Below are positions 22,747 to 33,617 of a stretch of 64,000 bases of DNA, in pieces. The notes beneath the pieces were generated by a model. That model was not told the origin of the DNA. It saw only the letters and a list, made by a program, of their open reading frames with translations, and searched no databases. A program made the translations under genes and the position numbers. Each line of letters begins with the position of its first letter. Within the stretch, counting starts at the first letter, position 1. Source of the DNA: Bipolaris cookei (Eukaryota > Ascomycota > Dothideomycetes > Pleosporales > Pleosporaceae); contig NRSV01000046.1 in assembly GCA_002286855.1 (NCBI GenBank), forward strand, positions 186,001 through 250,000, written 5' to 3'.

Positions 22747-24369
22747 TCAGTTGAAGATCTCGCCAATATGACGGAGGTGCTGGGGCTTCCATGTTCCTGT
22801 TGGTTATGTTAGAAAATCTCGGTCTTTGACGAAACGGAAAATAGCTCGGTGCATGGGGAGGATAAGAGTTGCGCCGTGCATCGCCGAGCAACCGCTTCTT
22901 CGTATTGACATCGTATTTAACCCGTCAAATTGGGCATAGAGCGAGTGAGTAAGCTTCGGGTAGTAATAATTAGACATTGAACAGGCGAACGGTCTCGCCA
23001 CACGTTTAGTAGCCACGTTTTTCGTCAGCACTCTAATGAATGACGCACCAATGCTACGGCGAGACTGTGACAAGACTGTTGTTGACTGCCCTTGGGAGCT
23101 GCTCTTGTGGAAGAAATATACCGCTAAACTTAAACCAGTTCCAAAAGAAAACACGCTATGCGGCGCTACAATAGAAATAGAAACATGAAGTCATAAGGTG
23201 CAGCAATGCTAGGATTCTTGTCGCTTACCTTCAAAGTTGTGCTTAACAAACGCCATGGGGTCGTCTGCTTCACCGGCACCCATGGTCTTAATCCCGGGGC
23301 TGAAGCTGGTAATGGGAAGGACAATTACATCGCCAACCTTCTTGGGGGCCTTCATTCCAGTGAAGTTTTCCCAGGTAATATTACCCTTGCTTGTGCTCAT
23401 GTCAAAGAAGTCGGGGTTGTTGAAGTAGCTAAAGATGGTGTCTGTCCATACCGCAGGGCCAGTAAACTCAACAATATCTTTGTGGTCATCGGTGAGCTTG
23501 CCGGCGCGCTTGCGGTTCAGCGTCTCGTCGGTAATTCTGGCCACGACATCGACAAGCACGGGGTGGCCGGGCTTGGACTGAATGGTCCACTGGCAGAATT
23601 GGATGCGGCGAGAGTACCAGTCGGCCCAATCTGGGCGATCTGGGTCTGCCTCGATGCCAATAACCATGCCGTATGAGTTTGCCGCGACGTCGGAGGGAAT
23701 CCACTCAAACGCAGGCTTCAATGCGGTAGTGTCAATATCCGAGTAGATGCCACCGCGCGCAAGCAGGATTAGGTAGCGGAAAAAGTCTGCCTTGAGGACG
23801 GGGACGGGCATGGCATTGTAAGCCTCGATGACTTCGGGGATCGAGGCATACAGGTGTCTGATCAAGTGGAGGGCGACATCGTCGGTGATGACCTCGTGGA
23901 CAAAGGATGGGTGGTGAATGGACCAGCTGGCCTCTGGCTCGCGGAAGATTTCCTCAAATTCTCCAGACTGGGGAGTGTGTTTCCACGTCTGCCAGATGTA
24001 GGCGGGAGTCTTGGTGTCGACGTCATAGGGGAATTGGTACTCGAGTTGTTCTGCGAGGGGCTTCTTGCGCAGCTCGTCGAGGCTGATCTGGGTCTTTGGC
24101 TTCTTCGAGGGCGTGTCAGGGACATCGAACGACTTGTCTGACTGGTCTGCCTTTGCGGACTTGTCGGTGTGTTTTTGGGCCTCTTTTTGCTTGGACGCTT
24201 TCTGCTTTTCCCGCTCGCGGTCGGCAGGGTTGACCCAGGCAGTGGGACGGGGCATGTCATGTGCATTGCGGTACTTTGGTGCTGTGCTGCCGTGGTGTTG
24301 TGACTTGAAGATGAAGAATAGCGTCAGACAGGCGAGCGAAAGCACGAGGGCTTTCTTGAAGGTAAGCAT
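22747..24369 (-). CDS. Och1/Hoc1-type alpha-1,6-mannosyltransferase (GT32), type II Golgi protein
   Basis: Exon 1 is 24369-23229 and exon 2 is 22796-22747, giving 396 residues. Residues 7-21 form a single N-terminal membrane anchor, followed by a Lys/Glu-rich stem (about 48-105) and the catalytic domain. YIWQTWK (124-130) is typical of the family, and the DxD nucleotide-sugar/metal motif is D211-I-D213 in GGIYSDIDTTAL. The last exon was found by searching for the family's conserved tail: HNFEG joins in phase 1 to TWKPQHLRHIGE, ending at TGA 22749-22747. Without it the first exon reads into the intron and stops after five extra residues. By family the enzyme adds alpha-1,6-mannose to N-glycans in the Golgi. 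The terminal intron of 432 bp is several times longer than any other coding-region intron here. Confidence 0.88.
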
Positions 24370-27057
24370 AGTGGCGGGATGTTCGCAGACGAGGGTGGTG
24401 GGGCGAGGAGAATACGTTGCAGATGTAAAGGGTCGTGTACCAATGGGCTACCCTAAGTGTTGAACCGAGTTGGCGAAACGCAGGGTGGTTCGAGGACGTA
24501 GGGGGAAGCAAAGAGTAGCGAAGGGTAAAGGTATAGTCGAGGCCGTTGGGAACGACGGGTGGAACGGGACCGAAGTTCAATTCAACCGAAAAAGGGAAAT
24601 CGCGAACTGGGATAAGCAATGGGGACGAGAGGAATTGTATGTGAGTCGCGCGAGGAACCAGCACCGCTTACATACATGGAGAGAGTCCAAAAAAAACCAG
24701 AGCTAGCAGCGGCGCGCTATGGCGGGCTTTTTGAATCAACAGGGCCTGGCGACAGAACAGAGGGTACGCCAGGATGCGACGCGTTTCAGAGCGAGCATTG
24801 CGCGTTCGGGCCAGGCGTGGCGGCTGGTCGTCGACGACTTGGGCAAGGCTTGTGTACGCTTGCAGTTGCACGACTCGTGCAAATGCCGACGGGGCAGAGA
24901 GGCGGTCGGGCGCAGGATAGCGCTTCCAGCCCGTGTTTGCTTATCACAAAGACAAAGACGGACAGTGGAGCAATCCAGGTACTGCTTGCACGAGTAACAG
25001 TTGCAGTGGGCAGCTGGCAGGGCCTGGCTTTGGCCGCATGGCCGGCACTGCCGCCACCACCACCACCGAAGCAGCTTCTGCCCCGGCGGGCCCCCCTCTC
25101 TTTCGCACACTCAGCCGCTCTAGCCCTGGGGGTTCATGCAGTTACGGTGGTGGTGCTACATGGGTAGATGGATGGAAACACAGATACCACGTCCGTGTAT
25201 GTCGCAGTAGATGGCGTGGCCGTCTTGCTCTTCCGCACGGCTGTCCAGGGGCCGGATTCGCCGTGGTGACGCGCGTTCGGCTGCTCGCTTGGCTGAAACG
25301 CCGTGCTCTTGCCCGATGGCGCTTAGTCCTCCCGCCGCCCAAGCCCACACAAACGCCCGCAGGGCAAAACGCCCTGCGGATGACGGTACAGCACTTGGAC
25401 GCGAATGGACAGACTACTGTATCTACTATCTACACATGTATCTGTTGTCACCACCACGCCTGTCCTGTCGATGAGCCGACTGGCCAGCCGGGCGTGCTAT
25501 CGTCATCGCAGCTATCGAAAACGGGCAGGTCGGGTCAGCACGCCAGTCACCCGCCCCTCATTCCCTTCCATCAATCATTCGCGGCATCCATCCTGACGCC
25601 ATAGCATACGCACCATCGCAATCAGCCTGCCAGCCATGCAACACGGCAATATGCAACGCCATTTTATCGAAACAAACCCCGGTCTTGGCAACGACGTGCA
25701 ACGCGGCACTTTGCCCTCACCCCCCAACGCCCTTCCTTCTGTCTTTGTTCCATGCCCGTTCCACCCTACACACTTGGCGCCACCCTACACACTCTACCTC
25801 TTGCACATCCCCGCGCTCCTCGTCAATGACTACGACGTCTTCCATCTACATGAAATCTCTCTCTATTCTCGGTGCAATGACACGTTCTCTATGTCTCCCA
25901 TGCTTCCCATGCCTCGCTCATCTGGCTCTCCGTCCGCGTCATCGCATCCTCTTGTCCGCGTAAGGCGTCACATGATGCTGTGTCAATGTTTCAGCTACCC
26001 GCCACATGTTCTCTTCTTCCTCTCCCTTGGCTTCCACCAACAACATACTTCTACTAGAGTACTCTTGACTTGGCTGCACGCGCCTTCCTGTTCCTGGCTT
26101 TTGTTCCTGACCCTTCGTGCTCGCTGACTAGCCGCGTAAAACCGTTTGGGGGTCGCGGCAAAAGCATCGGGGGTTTTTTGTCCCTGCACATCTTACTCGG
26201 TCTATTTACATGTTTGTAGGGCTGCCATCACATCTTGGTCATGACTAGTGCACCCCGCCAATACCGATGCCATACATTTTACCGATCAACCTCGATACAC
26301 ACATACTACACGTACTACACATACTACACATACTCACATACACATATGTACATTTCCCCATCCCCCGATTTACCCACCAACGCTCCCCAACACTCCCCAC
26401 ACACCACACCGCTCACCTAATCCAACCCCCTACCCCCTACAAAATTCCTGTTGAGAAAAGAAATGTCGATCAACATACCCACCCTCCCGTATCATCTCCA
26501 CTCGTGCGCTCCGAGCGTCACTCCGAGTCATTCGCCCCTCTAGTCCAAGTGACTAAGTATGCATGTACACAAATTAACTACAATCCCACGCCCGGTCTCG
26601 GGGACAAACACACATCGCGTCATCTGCCCAAATACGACATGGAAAGAACGGAAGAAGGAAGAGCAAAGACCACGCTTAACAAATTGCAAATGTACATCAT
26701 TACCGTGAATGAGCATGTTTGCTTGTGGGGTTATTTGCGCTTCACCTTGGCGTCTGATTATGTACACACCGTTTTCTCTTCACCCTATTTCATTATACGA
26801 GGAGATTAACCCACTACTTGGAAAAAGGATGTTCAAGCTCGAGGACTAGACTGGGCTAGCCTAGACTCGTACTTATGCCCACAGAAAACGAATGGAGCAG
26901 TGAGGGTGATAAGCTAACATTTACTTGTTACCTCTTCCGCCATGGTCTGTTTTTACTTTGTTTTACGGCATGTACCTACATACATACACACACACACACA
27001 CACAGATAGAGTCGTCCTGACTCGCTTTGCGCTCAAAATATGACAATATGTGTGTCC
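24370..27057. other. 2.7-kb intergenic region
   Basis: This lies between the start of the Och1-type gene (minus, reading left) and the 3' end of the minus-strand gene at 27058. The part 24400-25600 is GC-rich with many overlapping chance frames. 25600-26900 is pyrimidine- and AC-rich on the plus strand, with a short tandem of about 9-bp ACATACTAC-like units near 26300-26340 and a (CA)9 tract at 26987-27004. No gene is supported. Confidence 0.5.
26987..27004. repeat. (CA)9 dinucleotide tract
   Basis: Nine CA units, preceded by imperfect TACA repeats, lie about 50 bases beyond the stop of the minus-strand gene that ends at 27058. Confidence 0.85.
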
Positions 27058-28758
27058 CTATGCCATCTTCACCCCCGAACCCCCCCATCCAAAATCAACC
27101 ACGCACCATGCCCCCTCTCCCCGTTTCCGCACCGCCTGGATATCCATGGCCACAATCCGAGCCACCTTTTCGCGATTCACCCATTCCCCAACCGCATGTC
27201 CCGATTCCTGACTGTTCAACCGCCACTTGACATGCTCTTTTTCTTTGTTCTCGCGTAACCACCCGAGTAACTGTGCAGGGACAATGCCTGCAGGCATATT
27301 CTGCAAGCTCTGGCTGTCACTCGGGATCCAGCCTTGAAAGACATTAACATACGTGATGCGCCGCCACGAGTCGTTCCAGTCCGGGCCAGGGATCCCTTCT
27401 TGCGTGCTCCATTCCTCGGTGCTGAGGCCGGCGTCGACGCCAGACCTTCCGTCGTGGGACGTCAGTGCTTTGAGCCAGAAGCAGCCTTCGAGGTCTAGCC
27501 ACTGAAGCGAGTACGTATCTTTGGAGAAGCGCCGCATGATGTTTGTGGCTTCATGCCAATCGTCGTCGAGGTCGGAGTAAAAGTCGGACCCACCTAGCGA
27601 GACGCTTGTGTGTCTCGAGATCATCGATGTCGTCTTCGCGTTCGGCGTCATCGACGGACGAGGCCAGTGAGCGAGCGACAGGTGCGTGATCTTGTTGAGG
27701 TTCGGTGAGATGCGGAGCAGTTCTGGCCAAGACGCCCATGACCCGGGGTGGGCAAGAGACAGCCGGCTGAGGTTCACAAAGAGTGGTATGTGGAGCTTCG
27801 CTGCTAGTATTGGGGGAGCTAATGTTCCTTCATCTGCTTCTTCTTCCCACGATTCGGCTAGCTCGTCCGTTACACTGAGTGTCTCCATGCTGGCATGGAC
27901 TGGCGCCGTCGCGTTTGCCCGCTTAAGGCACTTTCCAACATCGTGAAGCGTCAAGTTTCCACTCAACAGCCCGGAAAGATCCACAATCTGTACCTCTTCG
28001 CAGCCTGCTGTTCCTCCATCTTCGTTCTGGAACAATATTTTCAACGATTTGAAATCTACCCATCCTGGCTCCCCATACACGGTCAAGTAGCTCAGCAAAG
28101 ACTCCTTGAGCGATGCCGGTAGCGACGGAATGTAGTGTTGCTCATATTCGGAAAGCTCTTGCCAGTGCAGCGCAAAGGTCCGTAGGCATTGGTGGGCAAG
28201 GCTTCGAGGGTGCGGTAGGCGCTGTCATGAGTAAGAAGCCTGAATTGCAACATTAAGCCTGGACGACACTCAAACGCCAGCGCGAGATTGGGACGAATGA
28301 CGTCGTACCTTTCTTTCCTCATCCGTGACTCGTGCCAATGTGCTAAACCGAGCAGCGCTCTCCTTGACCTGTCCCGCCTTCTTTCTACCGTACAAGGGAG
28401 CGTGGCGGCTCGTCTGTAACCAGCTCGTGGGAGCTGCGGGCCCCGGTGGTGGTCTCGCACCTCCGTTGGCGCGGCGCATCCTCGAGTTAGCCTTTGGTTT
28501 AGGAGCGTTAACTTCGGGTATGTGTAGGATGCGCCGCAGCTCCGGCGGAACGGTGCGGTTGCTTACTACCGAGGTGAGGTCATCTCGTTGCGGGGTTGCT
28601 CGTGGAGCCTGTTCACGGCGAAGCTGCTGTATGCGCTGGTTGACCGTCTGGGGTTCTGCGACCGAGGACGAAGACGAGGTTGAGCGCGAGCTCTGCAGCG
28701 AAGGATGGACATAGGATGGTTTCGCAGTAGTATATGAGGGTGTATGCTTCTTGGGCAT
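27058..28758 (-). CDS. 537-aa protein of unknown function with LRR/F-box-like helical part
   Basis: Exons 28758-28309 and 28221-27058 are joined in phase 0 by an 87-bp intron (GTACGA donor, ACAG acceptor). The N-terminal 150 residues are basic and Ser/Pro-rich, with conserved-looking islands (VPPELRRILHIPEV; an Arg/Gly/Pro stretch, then APTSWL). The C-terminal part holds Leu-rich segments (LFVNLSRLSLAHPG, LNKITHLSLAHW, LQWLDLEGCFWLKALTS) spaced like irregular leucine-rich repeats in F-box-type proteins. There is no F-box, signal peptide or membrane span. The product seems soluble and may work in protein interaction, but I do not recognise the family and assign no function. The splice model is supported by continuous family-like Leu-rich sequence across the junction. 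Confidence 0.75.
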
Positions 28759-30112
28759 GGCGCCAGGTGGTGACGGCTGTGTGTAGATGCGGTGCGGACA
28801 GAAATGTGTGATATGCTGCTAGCTATACATAAGCGGGGTGTGAGCACGACGGGCACTGTGAGTCAGGCAGGTATGACTGGATCAATGAGGATTTGTGAAG
28901 GAGCACAGGTCCACAGACGCAGCATCTGCAGGGAGCGACAGCGATGGTGGTGGGTGTGACTCCAACTGGGTGTGAAGCAGAGACGGCAGCGGGAGAGCTG
29001 CTTGCTCGTCATGGTGCCGCCACCTGGACCCTGGGCGTGTAGTATGGTGGTACATACGTAGTAAGTAGGTGTGCAGCACTGCATGTACACATGTGCGCCT
29101 ACACACATGCTGCAACTACAGCGTCGACTATGGCCATGGTGGTGGGCTGGGCATGTCTACGCCTCCACGTCGAAGTTCGATGCATTTTGCACATGCCATG
29201 TCGAAGGCGCTGAGCGGCGGTGACGTTAGCCAGTCTCGTCTTCCAAGAGGCTTGTGGCGCTAATGGCGGCGGGCTAAGCCGATATATAAAAGCCTCTCAT
29301 GCGGCGGGGCCATCGGCCCTTGTATGCCAACTATCGCCTGCCTGCCCCTATTCAGAGAGCGCCGAACACAACTGGCTTTCGCATGCCCTTTGCACCCGCA
29401 GGGAATAGGGCTAAGGACGTGGCAAAAAGACCAGTGGCAGACATGCAACCCCCAACCAGCGCATCGAGCACCGAGACCGCCATGTGCCTAGAGGAGCAGA
29501 GAGCGTCGTCTCTCGACATAGCCTCAGTGCTCATCAAACAAAACGAAACAGCCCAGGAAGCCAGCCGCACACAACCAAGCGGCACGCGGCGTCTTATCTT
29601 ACTCACGCGGGGGATGCTTCCTCCCGCTGCCTGACATGTCTGCTTCCCGGCCAGGTGACGGCTAGGAAAACTCTCTTGTTACTGCGCACCCACGCATCTA
29701 CTACTACACATGCAAATGCGTAGATTCACGAGCAGGTCGACGCTTTGTCTGGCTTGGCTTGTGCGACGCCATGCCACGAGGACGAAACAGCGGCCAGCGC
29801 CCATGCTTAGGGCTAATTTTATCTTCATCAGCTACAATGGTAGATCCCCGCCCGACAGCATCAGCCCTGGTGGAGCCTCCGCTCAGACCCCCTCGTACCC
29901 GCCTTCCTCTAGAGGCCGTTGCTCCTATCTTTTTTTTCCCTATCCACATGTCACCTAATACCGCGCCTTCACGATGACATGATCTGCTTCTGCACACCAC
30001 CATCTTTGTTTCTCTCGCCCACACCCTTCGTTTAGCGATGCCACCACGCCCTTGAGCACACTTACTTCCACTCCGCTTCCCTAATACTACGCTCGCTATA
30101 GCCTACCCAGCC
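28759..30112. other. divergent promoter region
   Basis: This 1.35-kb region lies between the starts of the unknown gene (-) and the PGAP4-like gene (+). A TATATAAAA box-like sequence is at about 29283-29291, some 820 bases before the start at 30113. Short frames of 60-110 codons have no features. Confidence 0.5.
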
Positions 30113-31399
30113 ATGCACTTCTCACCCTCGCGCATCGTCATAGGCTTTGCCATCTTCATTGCTTTTAGCTTCATATACACCATCAACTCCGTATCCGCCC
30201 GCGATCCTACCTCCATCTTCTTCGATCCCAACAAAGGATACACTCCGCGCTATTCCGCCCTCAGGCGCCAGCAGGCCGAAGCCTTTGTTTCTGCCTACAA
30301 CCCCGCCACCGTCGTCAAGGCCGGCCCCGAAAAGCAGAGGAAGCTGTGTGTCGGCGTACCCTCGTTCAAGCGCGAGGGTACCCAGTATCTGCCCGATGCA
30401 GTAGGCTCTCTCCTCGAGGGACTGACGCCCGAAGAGCGGAAAGAAATCTACCTTATTGTCTTCATCCCCCACTCCCGGCCCGAAATACACCCGGCCTACA
30501 ACGAGGCCTGGCTGGCTGGACTTGCCGATGAGGTCCTCACCTACGGATACGGCTTCGACCGTATGCAGTACATTCGCAATCTCGAGACACAACACAAGAT
30601 TGACGAAAAAGGCATCTTCGACTACAGATACCTCTTGGACAAGTGCAAAGAGCAATACACGCCCTATATTGCCCTTTTTGAGGACGACACCGTAGCCGTC
30701 GATGGCTGGTACCACCGCACCATTGCCGCCATCGACGAGGCAGAGCGCAAAGCGGCCCTACAACGCGCCAAGCCCGACTTCCTCTACCTGCGCCTCTTCT
30801 ATACCGAAGAATTCCTTGGCTGGAACGCCGAAGAATGGTCCATATACCTCAAAAACTCCATCTACGTAGCCTTCATCCCCACCGCCATCTTCATCTTCAT
30901 CCGCTGCTTCCTGCCAACCACTAAACTCTCCCTGACCCTCGTCACCCGCCGCACCCTCCTAGCCACCTACGCCGTCCTCGCAATCATCATTCTCCTCTTC
31001 TTCGCCTTTGGCCGCATAACCGTCCAACCCATGCCCCCCGGCGTCCACGAAATGCCCGCCTTTGGCTGCTGTGGCCAGGCTTTCGTCTTCCCTAACGTCA
31101 AAGCCGCCGAGATTGTAGATTACTTCAAGGACCGCCATCTCGGCTACATTGATGTCCTGCTTGAGGATCTCGCCAACGAGCGCCATGAGCTGCGTTATGC
31201 CATTACGCCTAGTCTTGTTCAGCATGTTGGTCGCACCAATTCCCATCATAATGATGGGCTCATGAGTAAATGGGGGCTTAGTGTTGCCGAACGCATATGG
31301 AGTTTCGCGTTTGAGAAGTTTGATTGGAGGGCTCTGCGCAGGGAGCATGAGATGGTGGCTAAGCTGAGGCGGCAGGCCACGGTCGGGGCGCGGATTTAA
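30113..31399 (+). CDS. PGAP4/TMEM246-like glycosyltransferase with inserted membrane hairpin
   Basis: A single exon encodes 428 residues. Residues 8-25 form an N-terminal membrane anchor. A GT-A-like part follows (KLCVGVPSFKRE near 78, then IYLIVFIPHSRPEIHP), with an acidic EDD motif at 190-192 (LFEDDTVAVDGWY). Two hydrophobic segments at about 250-270 and 280-300, separated by a short polar loop, interrupt the domain before the final part (PAFGCCGQAFVFP, then a HELRYAITPSLVQHVG stretch). Human PGAP4 (TMEM246), which adds GalNAc to GPI anchors in the Golgi, has this same architecture of a tandem membrane pair inside a GT-A fold, so the protein most likely glycosylates GPI or a related membrane glycan. 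The sugar and acceptor in fungi are my inference only. Confidence 0.78.
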   Translation: MHFSPSRIVIGFAIFIAFSFIYTINSVSARDPTSIFFDPNKGYTPRYSALRRQQAEAFVSAYNPATVVKAGPEKQRKLCVGVPSFKREGTQYLPDAVGSLLEGLTPEERKEIYLIVFIPHSRPEIHPAYNEAWLAGLADEVLTYGYGFDRMQYIRNLETQHKIDEKGIFDYRYLLDKCKEQYTPYIALFEDDTVAVDGWYHRTIAAIDEAERKAALQRAKPDFLYLRLFYTEEFLGWNAEEWSIYLKNSIYVAFIPTAIFIFIRCFLPTTKLSLTLVTRRTLLATYAVLAIIILLFFAFGRITVQPMPPGVHEMPAFGCCGQAFVFPNVKAAEIVDYFKDRHLGYIDVLLEDLANERHELRYAITPSLVQHVGRTNSHHNDGLMSKWGLSVAERIWSFAFEKFDWRALRREHEMVAKLRRQATVGARI

Positions 31400-31877
31400 G
31401 ATATGCACATATTTTTTGTTTTATTTTCTACTTTGCTGAAGAGCACCTAAAATGGCTTTATGACGCTCGATTGGAAATGTTTTGCTTGTTGGATTTTTGG
31501 GGGGTTCCTTTTGGGGTTTCGGGCATAAGGAGTTGAAGATAATGTGTATACCCCCATAGTTAGATAATGCATTTTACTTGTACGGCTTGTCTTGTTCCTC
31601 AAGGTAATACAGGGTTTCTATGACGAAGTGTTTTCTAGAGCTTACCTGCATTTCGACAACATCACATTGAGTATGGGTCACCTGGGCTGAAGTTGCTTCT
31701 TCTTTTCTTTTGAAACGGCGATGACGTTGTGTGTTGATGCAAACATTGGAGTCAATCTAAACGCAATATACGTAAGCTAGTCTAAGCATGTAGTCTGTCT
31801 ACCTGTTCAATTATTTTGAAAATCAATACATTACATACAAAATGTTATCTTACTCCTGTAGCAAAGAACTATAATTC
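31400..31877. other. 3' flank of the PGAP4-like gene
   Basis: T-rich sequence follows the stop codon, probably the 3' UTR, and then AT-rich spacer up to the F-box remnant. No feature is seen. Confidence 0.5.
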
Positions 31878-32162
31878 TCACCATATACCACATCCCTCAA
31901 TCCTTCTCAACTCTTTCCCTGTCACAATTGCCTGTAATTTTTCCAGATCTCCAGTGAAGACGTGTAGGCGACGAAACGTGATACTCTTCACTGCTTCTTT
32001 CCACGCGCGATTGAGAATCGCGAGACGAGGAAATTGAGACGGCGCCCAGACATAATCGCCATCATCGCGATATTGATGTATCGCATGATACTCATCCTGG
32101 TTCGGGTAACGCTCTGCGAACTACACTGTGCGGTTGACCAATTCCTGCGGTAGTGTTTCCAT
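31878..32162 (-). pseudogene. F-box protein remnant with in-frame stop
   Basis: Read on the minus strand from an ATG at 32162, the frame begins METLPQELVNRTV, hits TAG at codon 14 (32123-32121) and then continues for 80 codons to TGA at 31880-31878. The sequence past the stop is coherent: FAERYPNQDEYHAI, LAILNRAWKEAVKSITFRRL and a DLEKL segment. LPQEL followed by W-KEAV...TFR-L is the usual opening of fungal F-box proteins, which serve as substrate receptors of SCF ubiquitin ligases. Such proteins normally run to several hundred residues, whereas this stretch has about 94 codons and no continuation, so it is both interrupted and truncated. An intron around the stop is possible, but no good donor and acceptor pair is evident. 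Confidence 0.6.
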
Positions 32163-33617
32163 GGTGAATTAGAGACCTGGTAGGATGCGGTTCAAGATTG
32201 CGAGAGTGTTTGTCCTACAAGGTAGATGAATGCCAAGATGCCAGCAAGTGTCTGTGTTACTCTTTGCTATACCGCCAGCACATGAAATCAATTCATGGTT
32301 ATGTATACACGTGAAGCCTTGCTTACGTTCACTTGATAAAACAAGTTTTATTAGTCTTGCACGAGGATGATTGCTGGCATTGGAGACACATTCGCTTTGA
32401 TCAACCGCTCGTCCTTGCTTCATGGCTTAGTAGAATTTATATCGGCCAGCGGAAGTGGTATTATCGTTTAGTTATGCAAAAATTAGAAAAGTTACTAGCG
32501 GTATAGATATTTCCCGACTTTGTTCAGGTGGCCGTTGAATGTTTGAACAGAGATTGCAGCTCATGCACAGCTCATCCGATTTTGGGAAGTGCTGCTTCCC
32601 TAACGTAAACAGAACGAGACTGCTGCTGTTATTCGGCAAATAGTAAACAGTTGCTATTCTGGGTTTATCCCACAGCATTATGGTACTCACTTGCGGTAGC
32701 TGGTAAAGTTAGGAACTGGTTTGCGTTGGTCGAGCAAACACGGGGCCTCTTTTCACACCCTGGCTACAGTGTCACCGTGTCTTCACCCCGTCTCACATGC
32801 GCCATTGTGCGTAAAAATACGCTAGATATGATTTTGTTGAGTATGGGCGCGCTTCTGATTTCGGATGTGAATAGTTTGAGGGTTGTGGTGAGGTTTGAGA
32901 TTTTTTATTGTTGTTGTTAATGTTGGTAATAAATCGATGATGGGAAAGTGAAGGGGGTCAATGTGAGGAATTTCTAGGCGACCCACTTGTGCAAGTGGAA
33001 CACCTCGTAAGGCATATCTTTTGATACGCTACTATTGGCTATGTAATCTTGGTTGCTAGTTCATGGTTTCACCTGCTTATAGCGAGTACATTGGAGATGC
33101 ACATTTGGCTATATCTTCTTTGTTCGTATGCGTCTACATTGAGAAGAAACTCGGTATTAACAATTTACAATCCATAATCAGTCTACCTGCAATCTGCCAA
33201 CCCCGACAATCCGTTTTCTATGTATTCGTCTAGGAGATTGGAACCATACTACCAAACTTAGTAGGGTGACGCAGAACGTATACGTGCGCGATTATGTAGC
33301 TGTGACCCGGCACTCAACCCGATTGCCAGATCGTCGTTTAGTAGAGTATATCCTTGACCACATTGCTACTAACCCAGTCCCCATCTCACTTGCCTTCAGA
33401 ATGTCGGTAGTAGCTGCTCCATCCTGTTTGGCGGTCATGTGCCCCTCTCAGGATTGGACTCCGCCTTCCCCGGCCCTCCGCTCGGGAGCTGTTACCCGAC
33501 ACCTCATAACAAAACATCTGCAGAATATAATAGATACCCGAACTTCATATTCTTTTCGATAAATCTGTCAAATTTCAATCAACAACCCGAGTATTCAACA
33601 CAGAAAACAAATCTGAC
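32163..33617. other. gene-poor spacer upstream of the dehydrogenase gene
   Basis: It holds the promoter of the gene at 33618, including an AATATAATAGATA element at about 33521-33533, some 90 bases before the ATG. Frames of 60-98 codons show no domain. More decayed coding sequence may be present but I cannot identify it. Confidence 0.45.

Noticed and set aside
22804..23154. 116-codon minus-strand frame between the Och1-type exons
   Set aside because: It lies wholly within the intron predicted from the conserved TWKP...RHIGE tail; its sequence shows no glycosyltransferase features.
24619..25604. Overlapping plus-strand frames of 182 and 223 codons
   Set aside because: Several frames on both strands overlap in a GC-rich, stop-poor stretch; the translations are Arg/Ala/Pro-rich with no motif, as expected of noncoding GC-rich DNA.
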